A stretch of 64,000 nt of DNA from Dendrophyllia cribrosa. Its lineage: Eukaryota; Cnidaria; Anthozoa; Scleractinia; Dendrophylliidae. The notes beneath the pieces were generated by a model. It was given only the letters and a program-made list of their open reading frames with translations. It was not told where the DNA came from and ran no database searches. Below are positions 11,754 to 24,500 of this stretch, piece after piece (positions within the stretch are counted from its first letter, which is position 1; each line of letters starts with the position of its first letter). Location: positions 17,128,259 through 17,192,258 of the forward strand of contig JAJLRJ010000010.1 of assembly GCA_024195265.1 (NCBI GenBank), written 5' to 3'. The translations under genes were made by a program, and so were the position numbers.

Positions 11754-12501
11754 AACATTATCTCGCTAGTTTTTACATGTTTTTGTATTTCTAAATCATT
11801 ATTAACAAGTTTCTGTAATTAGGTGCATTCAAAATCAATATCAGTACAATGCATTGTCTTAGACGACGTACAGCTACGTATTCCAACAATTAAAGTTGTT
11901 GGAATACGACAACATATTGTTTACAAACAATACTAATCGTGATCAGCATTTAAACAATACTAAGTATTCATCTTAACTCCTGGCAAGGTTTGGCGACGTT
12001 CTGAGTACAATAACGGATCCACACTTTCTTGTATTTAGTGTGTGAGCCGGTGTAAAAAGGGGATGGCGAGTGTAAAAGGCAAAGAATGAAAATATATTCT
12101 TTGGCTTTCGGGCCTCTCTTTTTTATCCACGAGAAAGAAGTTCCTCCGGACTCCTCCCCAACGTGGTCCTTATGTGCATTTATCCCTGCTCTTGATTGAT
12201 TGCATAATGTCAAACGCCTCAATAAATTTATGGAGATACATGTAGGATAAATATTATCTATTTTGCGTTACTCGCGCTAATTTTAAGACTGAAATAAAAT
12301 AAAATGTATCCTTTTTATAAATTGGATTCATACCCCATTTATATCGCCATTATAGGCATCGATGTCAGTGTAGAATGGCTCCACATTTTTACGATCCTCG
12401 CAGCATTCTACGCGGTCGTTAGGTGGTTGTGGTTGTCTTGGCAAGGACTAAAAAATAGCCGCCCAGAGATAGAACCAAATTTATATATCAAGCTGCCGAC
12501 A

Positions 12502-12576
12502 TCAAGTACTTAAACAGCTAGTTTCAGTAGGTACGTTTTCATAGGCTTGAAGACAGTCTCTTATATTCACATAATT
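12502..12576 (-). CDS. RTK1 exon 18: C-terminal tail
   Basis: Acceptor TTTTTTTCAG, stop TGA at 12504-12502. Encodes 24 residues including Y-V-N-I (Tyr1024) and Y-E-N-V (Tyr1034). Both fit the pY-x-N consensus bound by Grb2-type SH2 domains (known chemistry; use here is inferred). The tail of the downstream paralogue has the same pair. Confidence 0.85.
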   Translation of the reverse strand, partial: NYVNIRDCLQAYENVPTETSCLST

Positions 12577-15500
12577 CTGAAAAAAAGGAAAGATCACATT
12601 AGATCACATGTACCATTAAACGGCGTTAAATGGAACACCACCAGTTGTGACCATTTGTCAAATAACGCGTTAACAGCCTGGAGATATAGTATCTGTTAGT
12701 ATTTGCTTCTTGTGATTCGCTGTAGGCGTCAGTTGGCCATAAACAAATGTTTAGCCAAATTTCATGCTTTATTTTAGCTTTATTGGACATCAACTTCCAA
12801 AACGGATGAAATAGTCGGTAAGACAATGAAACAACACCAACAAAAGAATGATACTTGACCTCAACGACATTTAAATTCAGGAAACCGATTTCAAAAAGGT
12901 TCATCCAGTGTCAGTAACTAACTAAATTGACAAATGAATTTCTAACCTGGTTAGTTTGCACTTCCAAACTTTTGATTTTAGTACACAGTGAATTAAATGA
13001 CGGTCTGTTTTCAGGTTCTGTTTTCCAGCATTCCATCATAATGGCGTACCTGTATGAAAAGTCCAATGGTTTATTATAGTTAGTATCGAGAGACGTATTT
13101 GTTAAGTGCCGTATTTAAACTCGGTTTGATGGTTATGATGTGCTGTGATGGTTATGATATGGTGTGATGGTTATGATGTGGTGTAATAGTAATAATGTGG
13201 TGAGATGGTTATGATGTTATGTGATGGTTATGATGTTATGTGATGGTTATGATGTAGTGTGATGGTTATGATGTTGTGTGATGGTTACGATGTTATGTGA
13301 TGGTTATGATGTTGTGTGATGGTTATAATGTTGTATGATGGTCATGATGTTGTGTGATGGTTATGATGTAGTGTGATGGTTATGATGTTGTGTGATGGTT
13401 ATGATGTTGTGTGATGGTTATGATGTTGTGTGATGGTTATGATGTTATGTGATGGTTATGATGTTGTGTGATGGTTATGATGTTGTGTGATGGTTATGAT
13501 GTGTGATGGTTATGATGTTATGCGATGGTTATGATGTTGTGTGATGGTTATGATGTTGTGTGATGGTTATGATGTTGTGTGATGGTATGATGTTATATGA
13601 CGGTTATGATGTGATGTGATGACGATGATGTAGTGTGATTATAGTTATGATGATAGCGATGATGATAATGTAAATAATAAATCATTTTAAAACTGAATTC
13701 TCAGCAGACATACAACTCTTCCTTGACGTATTCTGGTTTTGGTAGTCTGTATCCTTTAAGCAACACATTCGGCAATTTAAATGGACTGATTCCAGGATAC
13801 GGTTCAGCTCCTGCAAAGCAAAGTTACCTAACTTGTCATTAAACTTGCATTTGTGTCCTGTTGGGCATGCGTGAACCTGCTGCACTTCCTGAGATTACAG
13901 ATATTCCAAAATTGAAATAAATTTGACGTTGATGATGATGTGAACCGTTTGGCCACCTGAGGATTTTCTCACATTCTCAACAATGACCATTTGTGTGTTA
14001 CCTCAGTGTAAATCTCAAAAACTTTGTTTGTTCTGCTATCGAAATAGGTCACAGCAACTTGGCTCGATAACAGTCTGGTACTTGTACTCTTGATATTTAA
14101 AAGTACAAAAACGTACTTAGCGTAATATTATCTCAATTAAAACAGCCGCTACAATAAAACAAACAAATACAGATTGAACCTTTCCGTTAAGGTTACAGTG
14201 TACCTTCAGATCGAAAATTTATTGAAATTTTTTTTTGACGTCAAAATAAAGTTTACAGAATGAACTTTCATCCATAAAAAAATTATCGAAAAATAGTGAA
14301 AATGGACGGAGAAATGACAGTATAACTTTTGTGGGCGGAGTTTGTTTATGAAGCGATATGTTTTTTTAAGCGCTGTTTTCTCAAAGTTAATTTTTCGCTT
14401 GTAGGGGACACTTTAAAGAGCTACAACTCAAAGGGAATTTGTTCGATTTTCCTCAAATTTGGACAGAAGCTTGGCTAACATATAATCAACAAAAACGTGT
14501 CGGCGAATTTCTTATTTCCGAAAACTTTTTCGTCAAGAGCCATTTCCGTGCGATCACTCCAACTTTTTTTCTCCCTTTTTCGAAAATATTCTGTAACTTT
14601 TCATTGCAATTGAATATGGGAAATCGCCGACACATTTTTTTAGCGCTTCGTGTCCGGAAATCCGAGAACAAATCAAATTAGCAAAATACAATAATCGCTT
14701 TGAGTTATAGCGTTTTAAAGCTGATTCGGACGTTCGAATTTAGACGTCGTAAAAAATTCGACAATTCATTTTCTTACCAAATGGTTTCCATATTTAGATA
14801 GCCAGCTTTATAAGCTTTAATTTGATATCTGGGTTTAGGTATGTTAAGTGTAATCTTAAGACGCTAGAGCTGTTATACTGGAGACACCCACGAAGGTACA
14901 CTGTAACCTTAACTGACTTACCGATAGTACAGATCTCAAAAAGAACGACTCCAAAACTCCACCTATTAAAATATAGAAAGAGTGAAACTAATTGATAGCT
15001 TTTACAGTGAAACTACCTCAATCGGGGCCACTCGAGGACTTTCAGCCAATCAGAGACCGATTCTTAAACAAAGAATTTGGCATGCGGACCTCACGGGAAA
15101 CTGTATCATTATTTGATTGGCTAATTTCGATCCTAAATTTCTGGCCGTCTTCGAAAACTTTGCGCGTTTTCTTTACGGCTAAATTACAAAAGCTATTGAT
15201 TTTGACGATTTTACAGCAGCATCCCGATTTTTCAAACGGAAATTGGTTCGAAAAACCGAAGGTGGTATTGACTGAAATCAAATCCACGGGAAACGAGTTT
15301 TGGTTCGAATAACCGGGAGTTTCGAAAAATCGGGATTCCAGTGTACTTCTACAACAAGAAATTATTCCCGTTATCGGAAGCGCTTGCGTATCGGAAAAAA
15401 TCATCCTGGTAAGCGGCTGGGACGTTTTTATGTCAACAAGACAAGTGTTTAGTTTTTATACTGTATGTTATTACGGCAGTAACGTTATTACATGTCGTTA

Positions 15501-18500
15501 ATGTACGAAATTCGTAAACTTCTCGTTCGAAATAAAAAGCGTTTTATTTCCATTTCCGTAGAAATAGTTTTATAGCAATCGAAGAGAAAAAATAGCAGGG
15601 TCAATCGCAGGAAAGCCGCTCAATGTTGCGTGAGGATTTCATTTCCCGAATGAATTTCTCTAATGACTAAACTACATGTCGAGGGTTCCAATTTTTCCGT
15701 AAAACACTTCGTTGTCGACGTAAGGATTTTTTTTATTTTTATTTTTGGTTTACAAAGTTTTTCAATTTCATTGCAATCAACTGCATTTGGCGTGAGAACG
15801 GTGCGCCCTCTGTGACCTTTTGGAGCTTGAAAACACGAGTTGGTCAAATCGTAGTCGCGTATAAGACATTTTGAACAAAAAGACGGCTGGTTCCAAGTTC
15901 TTGAGAAATCAGACAGATTTTGTGTTTACAAGTGAGCGTCCTCATTATTAACGGGTATTGTTTTCAAGTTCCATATACACGTGCATACCCTGGAACCCTC
16001 AACATGTAGTTTAGTCATTAGAGAAATTCATTCGGGAAATGAAATCCTCACGCAACATTGAGCGGCTTTCCTGCGATTGACCCTGCAATTTTTTCTCTTC
16101 GATTGCTATAAAACTATTTCTACGGAAATGGAAATAAAACGCTTTTTATTTTGAACGAGAAGTTTACGAATTTCGTTCATTAACGACATGTAATAACGTT
16201 ACTGCCGTAATAACATACAGTATAAAAACTGAACACTTGTCTTGTTGACATAAAAACATCCCAGCAGCTTACCAGGATGATTTTTTTCCGATACGCAAGC
16301 GCTTCCGATAACGGGAATAATTTCTTGTTGTAGAAGTACACTGGAATCCCGATTTTCGACACTCCCGGTTATTCGAACAAAAACTTGTTTCCCGTGGATT
16401 TGATTTCAGTCAATACCACCTTCGGTTTGAAAAATCGGGATTCTGCTGTAAAATCAATAGCTTTTGCAATTTAGTGGTAAAGAAAACGCGCAAAGTTTTC
16501 GAAGACGGCCAGAAATTTAGGATCGAAATTAGCCAATCAAATAATGATACAGTTTCCCGTGAGGTCCGCATGCCAAATTCTTTGTTTAAGAATCGGTCTC
16601 TGATTGGCTGAAAGTCCTCGGGTGGCCCCGGTTGAGGTAGTTTCACTGTAATTGGTTATAACTTCAATATTTATCTAGGTCCAGACAGTTACTTATGTAA
16701 AACTGCCAATAACATATTTAATTTTTTCCTATATAACGTGCACTCTTGTTGAAAACAAGGCTTTGTGAGCGCAGTTATGTCGGGTTACATTTCCTTTTTT
16801 TAAACAACCTTATGACAAAATTAAAGTGAACATGTGAGGACTCGAAAAAACTTGTGTTAATAATCATCCGATCAGCCATACTCGGATTCATAGGCCTTTG
16901 AATCTAGCATGCTCACAGGCTGTCGTGTTATTAGTGTATTCTGTGTTGATAGATGTTAAATTATATGACCAGAAGTATTCAGTTAACACGTACACATCAC
17001 TTTGTGTGGAGTACTTCATCGCTCCAGTCATTGCTTCAATTGCCGTCCATTTCACTGGGATTCGACCCTGTTAAAAAATAAAGGCCGACGAAACAGTCTA
17101 TCAACTTGGAAATCGAGATAGAAAATAAGGTCGATAGACTTGGTGATAAAGCTATTATGAAAAGAAGACATTACAGGTGTTCCGACCTTCTTTTGAGTTT
17201 TTGCTTTGTCAAGTACATGAATCGTAAACTTTTTAATTGGACAATTTCAGCAAAAAAAAAAACTGTGTACCTCAGTTCGTGGAACATAAATTTCTTCTAA
17301 ATTGACATCGCGAGCCATTCCAAAGTCAGTAATCTTACACCTGTGGTTTTCACCAACCAATACATTTCTTGCTGCCAGATCTCTGTGAAGAATCTAAATT
17401 TTCGAAAAGTCAAACAGCCAATTCAAAACCTTATTAACTTTCTACCTGCTACCTACTAAGGGTTAGAAAAAATATGATAATAGTGTGAAAAGAATGGCAG
17501 CGAGCGAAGCGATCCGACCCAATAAGTAGACTTTTTAATTGCCTCACTTCATTTATTAAGTCTCAATTTGTCGCTCCCCTTCTCCGATGGAAAGACTCTT
17601 TTTAGGCAATCAACGACGTCAACGACAATTCAAGGCATTACACCATCAATCGTAAACATAAGAGAGCGTCAGTAAGTTGAATCAAAACTGATAGCTATAC
17701 TGAGTACAGTAATGAGTATAATGCCACTAAATATTCGAACTATCCTTTATAAGATTCATTGCCAATATTATTCATTTATATTTAGATGTCTTACCTTAAA
17801 ACCAAATAGGTTATCATTCATTGACTAAGTTTCTTTGGTCAAGATGGCGATGCCATCATGCTGGGCAAATTAGGTCGCCGACCCAACCATTAACCTCGTT
17901 TAGGGTCCGTCTCGTACAGGGTTGTCAAGATCGGTTAACTAATAGCAAATCATATAAGTTAGTGTATACAGCTACGATTAGGAAAAAACCTTAGTACCTT
18001 CTTAGAAGCGATATATCGCATGCCATCAGATATCTGCCAAGCAAATTTCAACATCTGATCTGAGGTCAGATTTGTCGAAGGCTTATTGTCAGGGTCATCG
18101 TAATAACAGTCGGCTACTCCACGACTTCTCCGAAGATATCCGAGCAGATCTCCGTACGGCACATACTCAATGATAACAAACGGACCGTCTAACAGTGGAA
18201 GAAAAATTATATAAGGCTATCAGCACACAGTTTAAAAAATATCTATTTGCCATTATGTTCGAACTTATACTTTAGCGATAGATACTGTATACAACAATTA
18301 CAAGCCATGATGTAAATGATGCAAGACCAATATCACTCGATTTTAGTAAACTTAGGAAAAGCACTTTTTAACGATAAACGTCAAGGGATAAAGTACATGT
18401 AATGTACCATCTGTCACTTTTATACGGGGACCAAGACATTCGAAGGTGATGTATTATGCAAACAAACTTTTAACTTGCCTGGCTCTGTTGTAATGCAGCC

Positions 18501-21500
18501 CAGCAGTCTTATTATATGTGGGTGGGGCTTTAGTTTCTTCAGAAGATTGAGTTCGGAAAGCAAATCTCGTCTTTCACTTTCAGTAGCATCATCTGTTCAA
18601 GTACGAAAAACATACAGCACCTAGTAAATGGCCTAGCTCGTCAGGAGTTTTCCTGCAGCTTTTTGTTTAAAGCACCGGATCGGTGTTACGGAAGGTTTCA
18701 CTTCCGTTGGGGATTTTTTGTTCCATGCTCGTAACATGCTGGATAACAATATAAAAATATATTAAAACATATTGGAATGTAGGAAAACGAGCACCACCAA
18801 ATTAGCAGGACTCCAAGCGATGGGAACTGTTAGAGTTGGACATCGAATCGAGACAAACACTCCATAAAAAGTAGTGACTTCTTTTTACGAGGTCATCAGT
18901 TCAGACAGGTATAAATATAGTTATTGTAACTTTATCAAAGACCTAAACCTTTCAAACTATTAAATTTAAACTGACTTGGAAAAGCCCCGCTTTTTCAACG
19001 AGAACTGCATTGCATTGCATTGCTGTGTGTTGTACTGTATTTCATTATCGTATTGCATTGCATGGTATTATATGCTTGAAAGATTTATACAAGTAAAGCA
19101 TGAAATTGTAAGGTGGCCCGCGGCTATTTAATGGCGCGGAGGCTCCATTTTATAAATCGAATTTTCGGCATGTAAGCGTTTACCGATTTCTGTAAAATTT
19201 GGTAGGGTAATTAAGGAGCCTTTAAATTATGCAGAACTTTAAATTTTAGTACAAATGAAAAACGCGATTAAGAGTTACAAGCGTTGTTAAAAAAAACATT
19301 TTTAAGAAAACTCGAATATTTTCATAATACGACGACAGATTTTTTTCCGGTACTTCTACCAACAGCTGTGCCCTGCCTTGTTCTGGAGTTTCTCGCGTTC
19401 CCTCTCTTTTGCCATCCAATGTCGTAGGAAATAGCAAGATCTTTGCTCCCCTCTGCGCTTTCAATTTCCTTATCCAGCCATTTCTTGCAGCTGCTTTCAG
19501 TAACTTTTTCGATTTGTTGACCCACCCTTCCCTCTATCGCCTTGTATGATTTGGAATGGAGAGAAGGTATGTCTATAGGTGTATGGAATGGAGAGAAGGT
19601 ATGTCTATAGGTGTATGGAATGGAGAGAAGGTATGTCTATAGGTGTATGGAATGGAGAGAAGGTATGTCTATTGGTGTATGGAATGGAGAGAAGGTATGT
19701 CTATAGGTGTATGGAATGGAGAGAAGGTATGTCTATAGGTGTATGGAATGGAGAGAAGGTATGTCTATAGGTGTATGGAATGGAGAGAAGGTATGTCTAT
19801 AGGTGTATGGAATGGAGAGAAGGTATGTCTATAGGTGTATGGAATGGAGAGAAGGTATGTCTATAGGTGTATGGAATGGAGAGAAGGTATGTCTATAGGT
19901 GTATGGAATGGAGAGAAGGTATGTCTATAGGTGCAGGGAGATGCGCAAGTTGGGCATGTCCATTTCCAGAATGAATAGTTCCTAGAACACAACGTTCATT
20001 CAATTTGCTCCTTTTTGGCCCTCGTTTGTTTTGGTCTTCGTGAACCTCGCCAGTGCGGATTTGGTTTATTTCATTGCACTTCCTGCATTCAATTTTCGAG
20101 ATGAATCCCAGCCCAGCTCGTTTTTCACTAACAATGTTATGGAGATTCAGGGGTCCTTCTCCGTAATGTTCACACGAGTCAAGTTGATTCGAAAGGTGTC
20201 CCCAGTTAACAATACGATACTGCGGATTGTTTGCCGATTCCAACTCATTTTCCATCTTCTGTCTGCTCCGAGTTTTCGGGGGTGACATTGTAGGTGATAT
20301 CACAGAGTCATCGGCTACTTTTCGTTTTATAGAAAAACGCTCTAATAGTGACGTCTTCTTCTCGCGTTGTCCTTCTTTCATTTTCTTCATCTTTTCTCCA
20401 AAAGAAATGAAACCTGATACATCATTTGATTGAGTGCATGGCGCATTTATTTCTGAAATGAATTCCACGAATTGAAATATTAGTTAACAAGACCATACAT
20501 ACATTTCATACTACAAAAATAAGTTCGGTGGCTGCGTGGCACTTGGATTTCATGAAAAAACGTTTTTAAATGTTATTTTAAAGTGCCAAAGTTTTTTTTG
20601 GTGGCGTATTTCTCAACGAACATATTTCCACTGAAGAAGGGCAAAGCCCGAAACGTTTGGAACTTATTCAAAAACTTTGGCACTTTAAAATAACATTTAA
20701 AAACGTTTTTTCATACATTTCATAGTATATCATAAAAATAACAACTTTAACTCGACTTTAACCCGAACTTACCACAGTTACTGCTTTCATTATGCCCTTC
20801 ACTCCATTGTCGTAAGTCACTCTTCCTATTTCGGTTCATTGAATAATCGTCGCTCATCGTTGCAAATGATGACACTCAGCTGCAATATCATTTCCATTTT
20901 AATTTTATTGTCGATGATCTGTGATTCCCAAGTGGCAAATAAATTCCAGCACGCGACAAGTTTGAATAATTTACGGAACACGAGGGGTTTTCACAGTACT
21001 TCGAAAATGGAAGATGTGAAGTAGCAAAGTTTGTGACCCAAATTCGCCATGCTTCGTCGAGACTATATATACACATGAAACTAGGTAAGGCTATTTATAC
21101 ATGTACTGAATTTTATCATACTTAAAAATAAGAGAAAACAAATCGGCAGTTTTTTTTACGAGTCGACCAAACTTGCGTATCTTGAAATTCACAAATTACG
21201 CACTATAAATGAGAATTTAGTTTTATCGACTGAGTCGATAAGGTAAATTGACCACCGTAAAAAGATTCAAATAGCTGACGTTTCGAGCGCTAGCCCTTCG
21301 TCGGAGCGAATCAAGGAATTGTGGGTAGTGTGTGGTTTTATATAGTAAGCGGTGGAGCTACGCTATTGGTGGAAATTTGGTGACGTGAAAAACAAATGTA
21401 GATTAGTTGAATGAAAAGCGTTCGTTGATTCCGTGGGGTTTGAGAGTGCCGATTTGAAAGATGATTTTTTGTTCTAGGTTTTTACGGCTTTCTGTGTTAC

Positions 21501-24500
21501 CCTGGTGTAGGGAAAGGCCGCAGATTGTCATGTGTTGTTTAGAATGGTTAGTAAGATTAAAATGGCGCGCGACTGGTTTGGATGCGTCTTTGTCATTTTT
21601 TTCAACGTCTCGGAGATGTTCACGAAAACGGTCGCCCAGTCTTCTCCCTGTTTCGCCAATGTATATCTTTTTGCAAAAAGTACATGTTATGCAGTAGATA
21701 ACATTTACGGAGGTGCATGTAAAACGATCAGTGATTTTAATAGATCGTTTGGGTCCTGTTATTTTGTCCGCGTTGTGAATGAAAGGACAAGTGTTACATC
21801 GTGTGCGTGTGCATTTGAAAGTTCCCGGTACATCGTCAGATTTCAGTGCGCTCGTAACTAGAAAGTTGCCAATGTTTTTGTCACGTTTGAATGAAATTAG
21901 TGGGGGTTGTGAAAAAATTCTGCCTGTTTCGGGGTCGTTTTGGAGTAATTTGAAATTTTTTAAAATGATGCTTTTGACTGTGTTGTTGTGTGGGTGGAAA
22001 GTGAGGGTGAATGGAATTCTCTCGTTCTCTTCCTTCTGTGGCGTTTGTAGTGCTGATTGTCTGTCGATCTGTTGTGCACGTTGTTGGCCCGTATTAACAA
22101 CAGAGTCAGGGTACCCACGTTTCTTGAAAAACTGGCACATTTCTTCTGATTTGTTGGAAAAATCAGAGTCATCACTACATAGACGTCGAAGTCTGAGAAA
22201 TTGAGAATACGGAATGGCGTTTTTAACGTGCGATGGATGTGAGGATGAATGTAACAGATAACTGTGGGAATCTGTAGGTTTGTAGTGCACACTTGTGGAT
22301 AAACTGTTACCGTTGATTGAAATATTAATGTCAAGAAAAGCGACTGAGGTTTCGGAAATTTCCCAGGTATATTTAAGAGCGGGATGAAAAGTATTGACAG
22401 AAGTTATGAATTGATTAAGTTCCTCTTTACTGGAAGAGGTAGCGCCAATGCAATCATCGATGTAGCGGCCGTAGAGTTCGGGTTTGGTTCCGTGGTACTG
22501 ATTAAAAAATTTGTCTTCGATGTGGCCTACAAAAAGGTTAGCGTAGCTTGGTCCCATTTTGGTGCCCATGGCGACTCCATTTACTTGTTTGTAGTAGTTT
22601 TGGGAAAATGAAAAACAGTTAAGTGTCAAAACTAATTCGGCTAAGCGGAGCAGTGTTTCTGAGCTTGGGTTTTGAATGGAGCGCTGGTCGAAAAAATATT
22701 TTAGTGCTTGAAGTCCTTCGTCATTGGGGATGACGGTATATAAAGAGGTAATGTCCATAGTGAAAATTAATTTGTTTTCGCTGGGAAAACTGAAATCCCG
22801 CACTCGAAATTTTCCGGGATTTCAGTTTTCCCAGCGAAAACAAATTAATTTTCACTATGGACATTACCTCTTTATATACCGTCATCCCCAATGACGAAGG
22901 ACTTCAAGCACTAAAATATTTTTTCGACCAGCGCTCCATTCAAAACCCAAGCTCAGAAACACTGCTCCGCTTAGCCGAATTAGTTTTGACACTTAACTGT
23001 TTTTCATTTTCCCAAAACTACTACAAACAAGTAAATGGAGTCGCCATGGGCACCAAAATGGGACCAAGCTACGCTAACCTTTTTGTAGGCCACATCGAAG
23101 ACAAATTTTTTAATCAGTACCACGGAACCAAACCCGAACTCTACGGCCGCTACATCGATGATTGCATTGGCGCTACCTCTTCCAGTAAAGAGGAACTTAA
23201 TCAATTCATAACTTCTGTCAATACTTTTCATCCCGCTCTTAAATATACCTGGGAAATTTCCGAAACCTCAGTCGCTTTTCTTGACATTAATATTTCAATC
23301 AACGGTAACAGTTTATCCACAAGTGTGCACTACAAACCTACAGATTCCCACAGTTATCTGTTACATTCATCCTCACATCCATCGCACGTTAAAAACGCCA
23401 TTCCGTATTCTCAATTTCTCAGACTTCGACGTCTATGTAGTGATGACTCTGATTTTTCCAACAAATCAGAAGAAATGTGCCAGTTTTTCAAGAAACGTGG
23501 GTACCCTGACTCTGTTGTTAATACGGGCCAACAACGTGCACAACAGATCGACAGACAATCAGCACTACAAACGCCACAGAAGGAAGAGAACGAGAGAATT
23601 CCATTCACCCTCACTTTCCACCCACACAACAACACAGTCAAAAGCATCATTTTAAAAAATTTCAAATTACTCCAAAACGACCCCGAAACAGGCAGAATTT
23701 TTTCACAACCCCCACTAATTTCATTCAAACGTGACAAAAACATTGGCAACTTTCTAGTTACGAGCGCACTGAAATCTGACGATGTACCGGGAACTTTCAA
23801 ATGCACACGCACACGATGTAACACTTGTCCTTTCATTCACAACGCGGACAAAATAACAGGACCCAAACGATCTATTAAAATCACTGATCGTTTTACATGC
23901 ACCTCCGTAAATGTTATCTACTGCATAACATGTACTTTTTGCAAAAAGATATACATTGGCGAAACAGGGAGAAGACTGGGCGACCGTTTTCGTGAACATC
24001 TCCGAGACGTTGAAAAAAATGACAAAGACGCATCCAAACCAGTCGCGCGCCATTTTAATCTTACTAACCATTCTAAACAACACATGACAATCTGCGGCCT
24101 TTCCCTACACCAGGGTAACACAGAAAGCCGTAAAAACCTAGAACAAAAAATCATCTTTCAAATCGGCACTCTCAAACCCCACGGAATCAACGAACGCTTT
24201 TCATTCAACTAATCTACATTTGTTTTTCACGTCACCAAATTTCCACCAATAGCGTAGCCCCACCGCTTACTATATAAAACCACACACTACCCACAATTCC
24301 TTGATTCGCTCCGACGAAGGGCTAGCGCTCGAAACGTCAGCTATTTGAATCTTTTTACGGTGGTCAATTTACCTTATCGACTCAGTCGATAAAACTAAAT
24401 TCTCGTGTTTCATCCCCCCACCGACGCAGCACCACAGTTTCTCTAGAAACTAACCCCATTCATACGCACTATAAATGTTTTGTTCTTTATTCGCTTATAG

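Larger units (their letters stand above)
19322..20857 (-). pseudogene. Mutator/Kolobok-like transposase, two exons, broken by a minisatellite
   Basis: Exon 1 is 20773-20857 (ATG at 20857, 28 codons, donor GTAAGT). Exon 2 starts at 20452 after CATTTCAG in matching phase. Conserved-looking blocks: basic N-terminus with [47 protein letters not shown]; then, beyond the repeat, [19 protein letters not shown] and G-R-S-T-G-K-K-S. These match my knowledge of the Mutator-like transposase domain common in invertebrate TTAA transposons. The reading frame is destroyed at 19550-19933 by a 12x32-bp array, and the 3' end is cut off against the transposon's arm, so catalytic parts are missing. Expected role when intact: cut-and-paste transposition. 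Confidence 0.65.
21197..24477. mobile_element. head-to-head Penelope-like element palindrome with 15-bp TSD
   Basis: Two inverted arms of 1590 bp (21211-22800 and 22815-24404) separated by 14 bp. I noticed a single mismatch (near 21353). TACGCACTATAAATG flanks the unit at 21197-21211 and 24463-24477. A 58-bp tail (24405-24462) lies only on the right. Each arm carries the same PLE ORF, 5'-truncated, with its 3' end pointing outward. Each arm also has hammerhead-like sequence near its outer end (21275-21304 minus, 24311-24340 plus). PLEs are known to occur with tandem or inverted terminal repeats and 5' truncation. Confidence 0.9.

Noticed and set aside
12304..12513. 69-codon plus-strand frame with hydrophobic stretches
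   Set aside because: It overlaps the end of the well-supported RTK1 last exon on the other strand and lies in its 3' UTR; no independent support.
13126..13670. Regular short repeats that might suggest a CRISPR array
   Set aside because: Units are directly adjacent with no unique spacers, in a eukaryotic intron: a minisatellite. The same applies to 19550-19933.
21461..22611. Several open frames opposite the PLE ORFs, mirrored at 23004-24154
   Set aside because: Shadows of the RT/GIY-YIG coding strand, duplicated by the palindrome.
21197..24477. Interpreting the palindrome as two host genes in divergent orientation
   Set aside because: Identical proteins with PLE RT and GIY-YIG motifs, terminal repeats and a 15-bp duplication identify it as one retroelement insertion.
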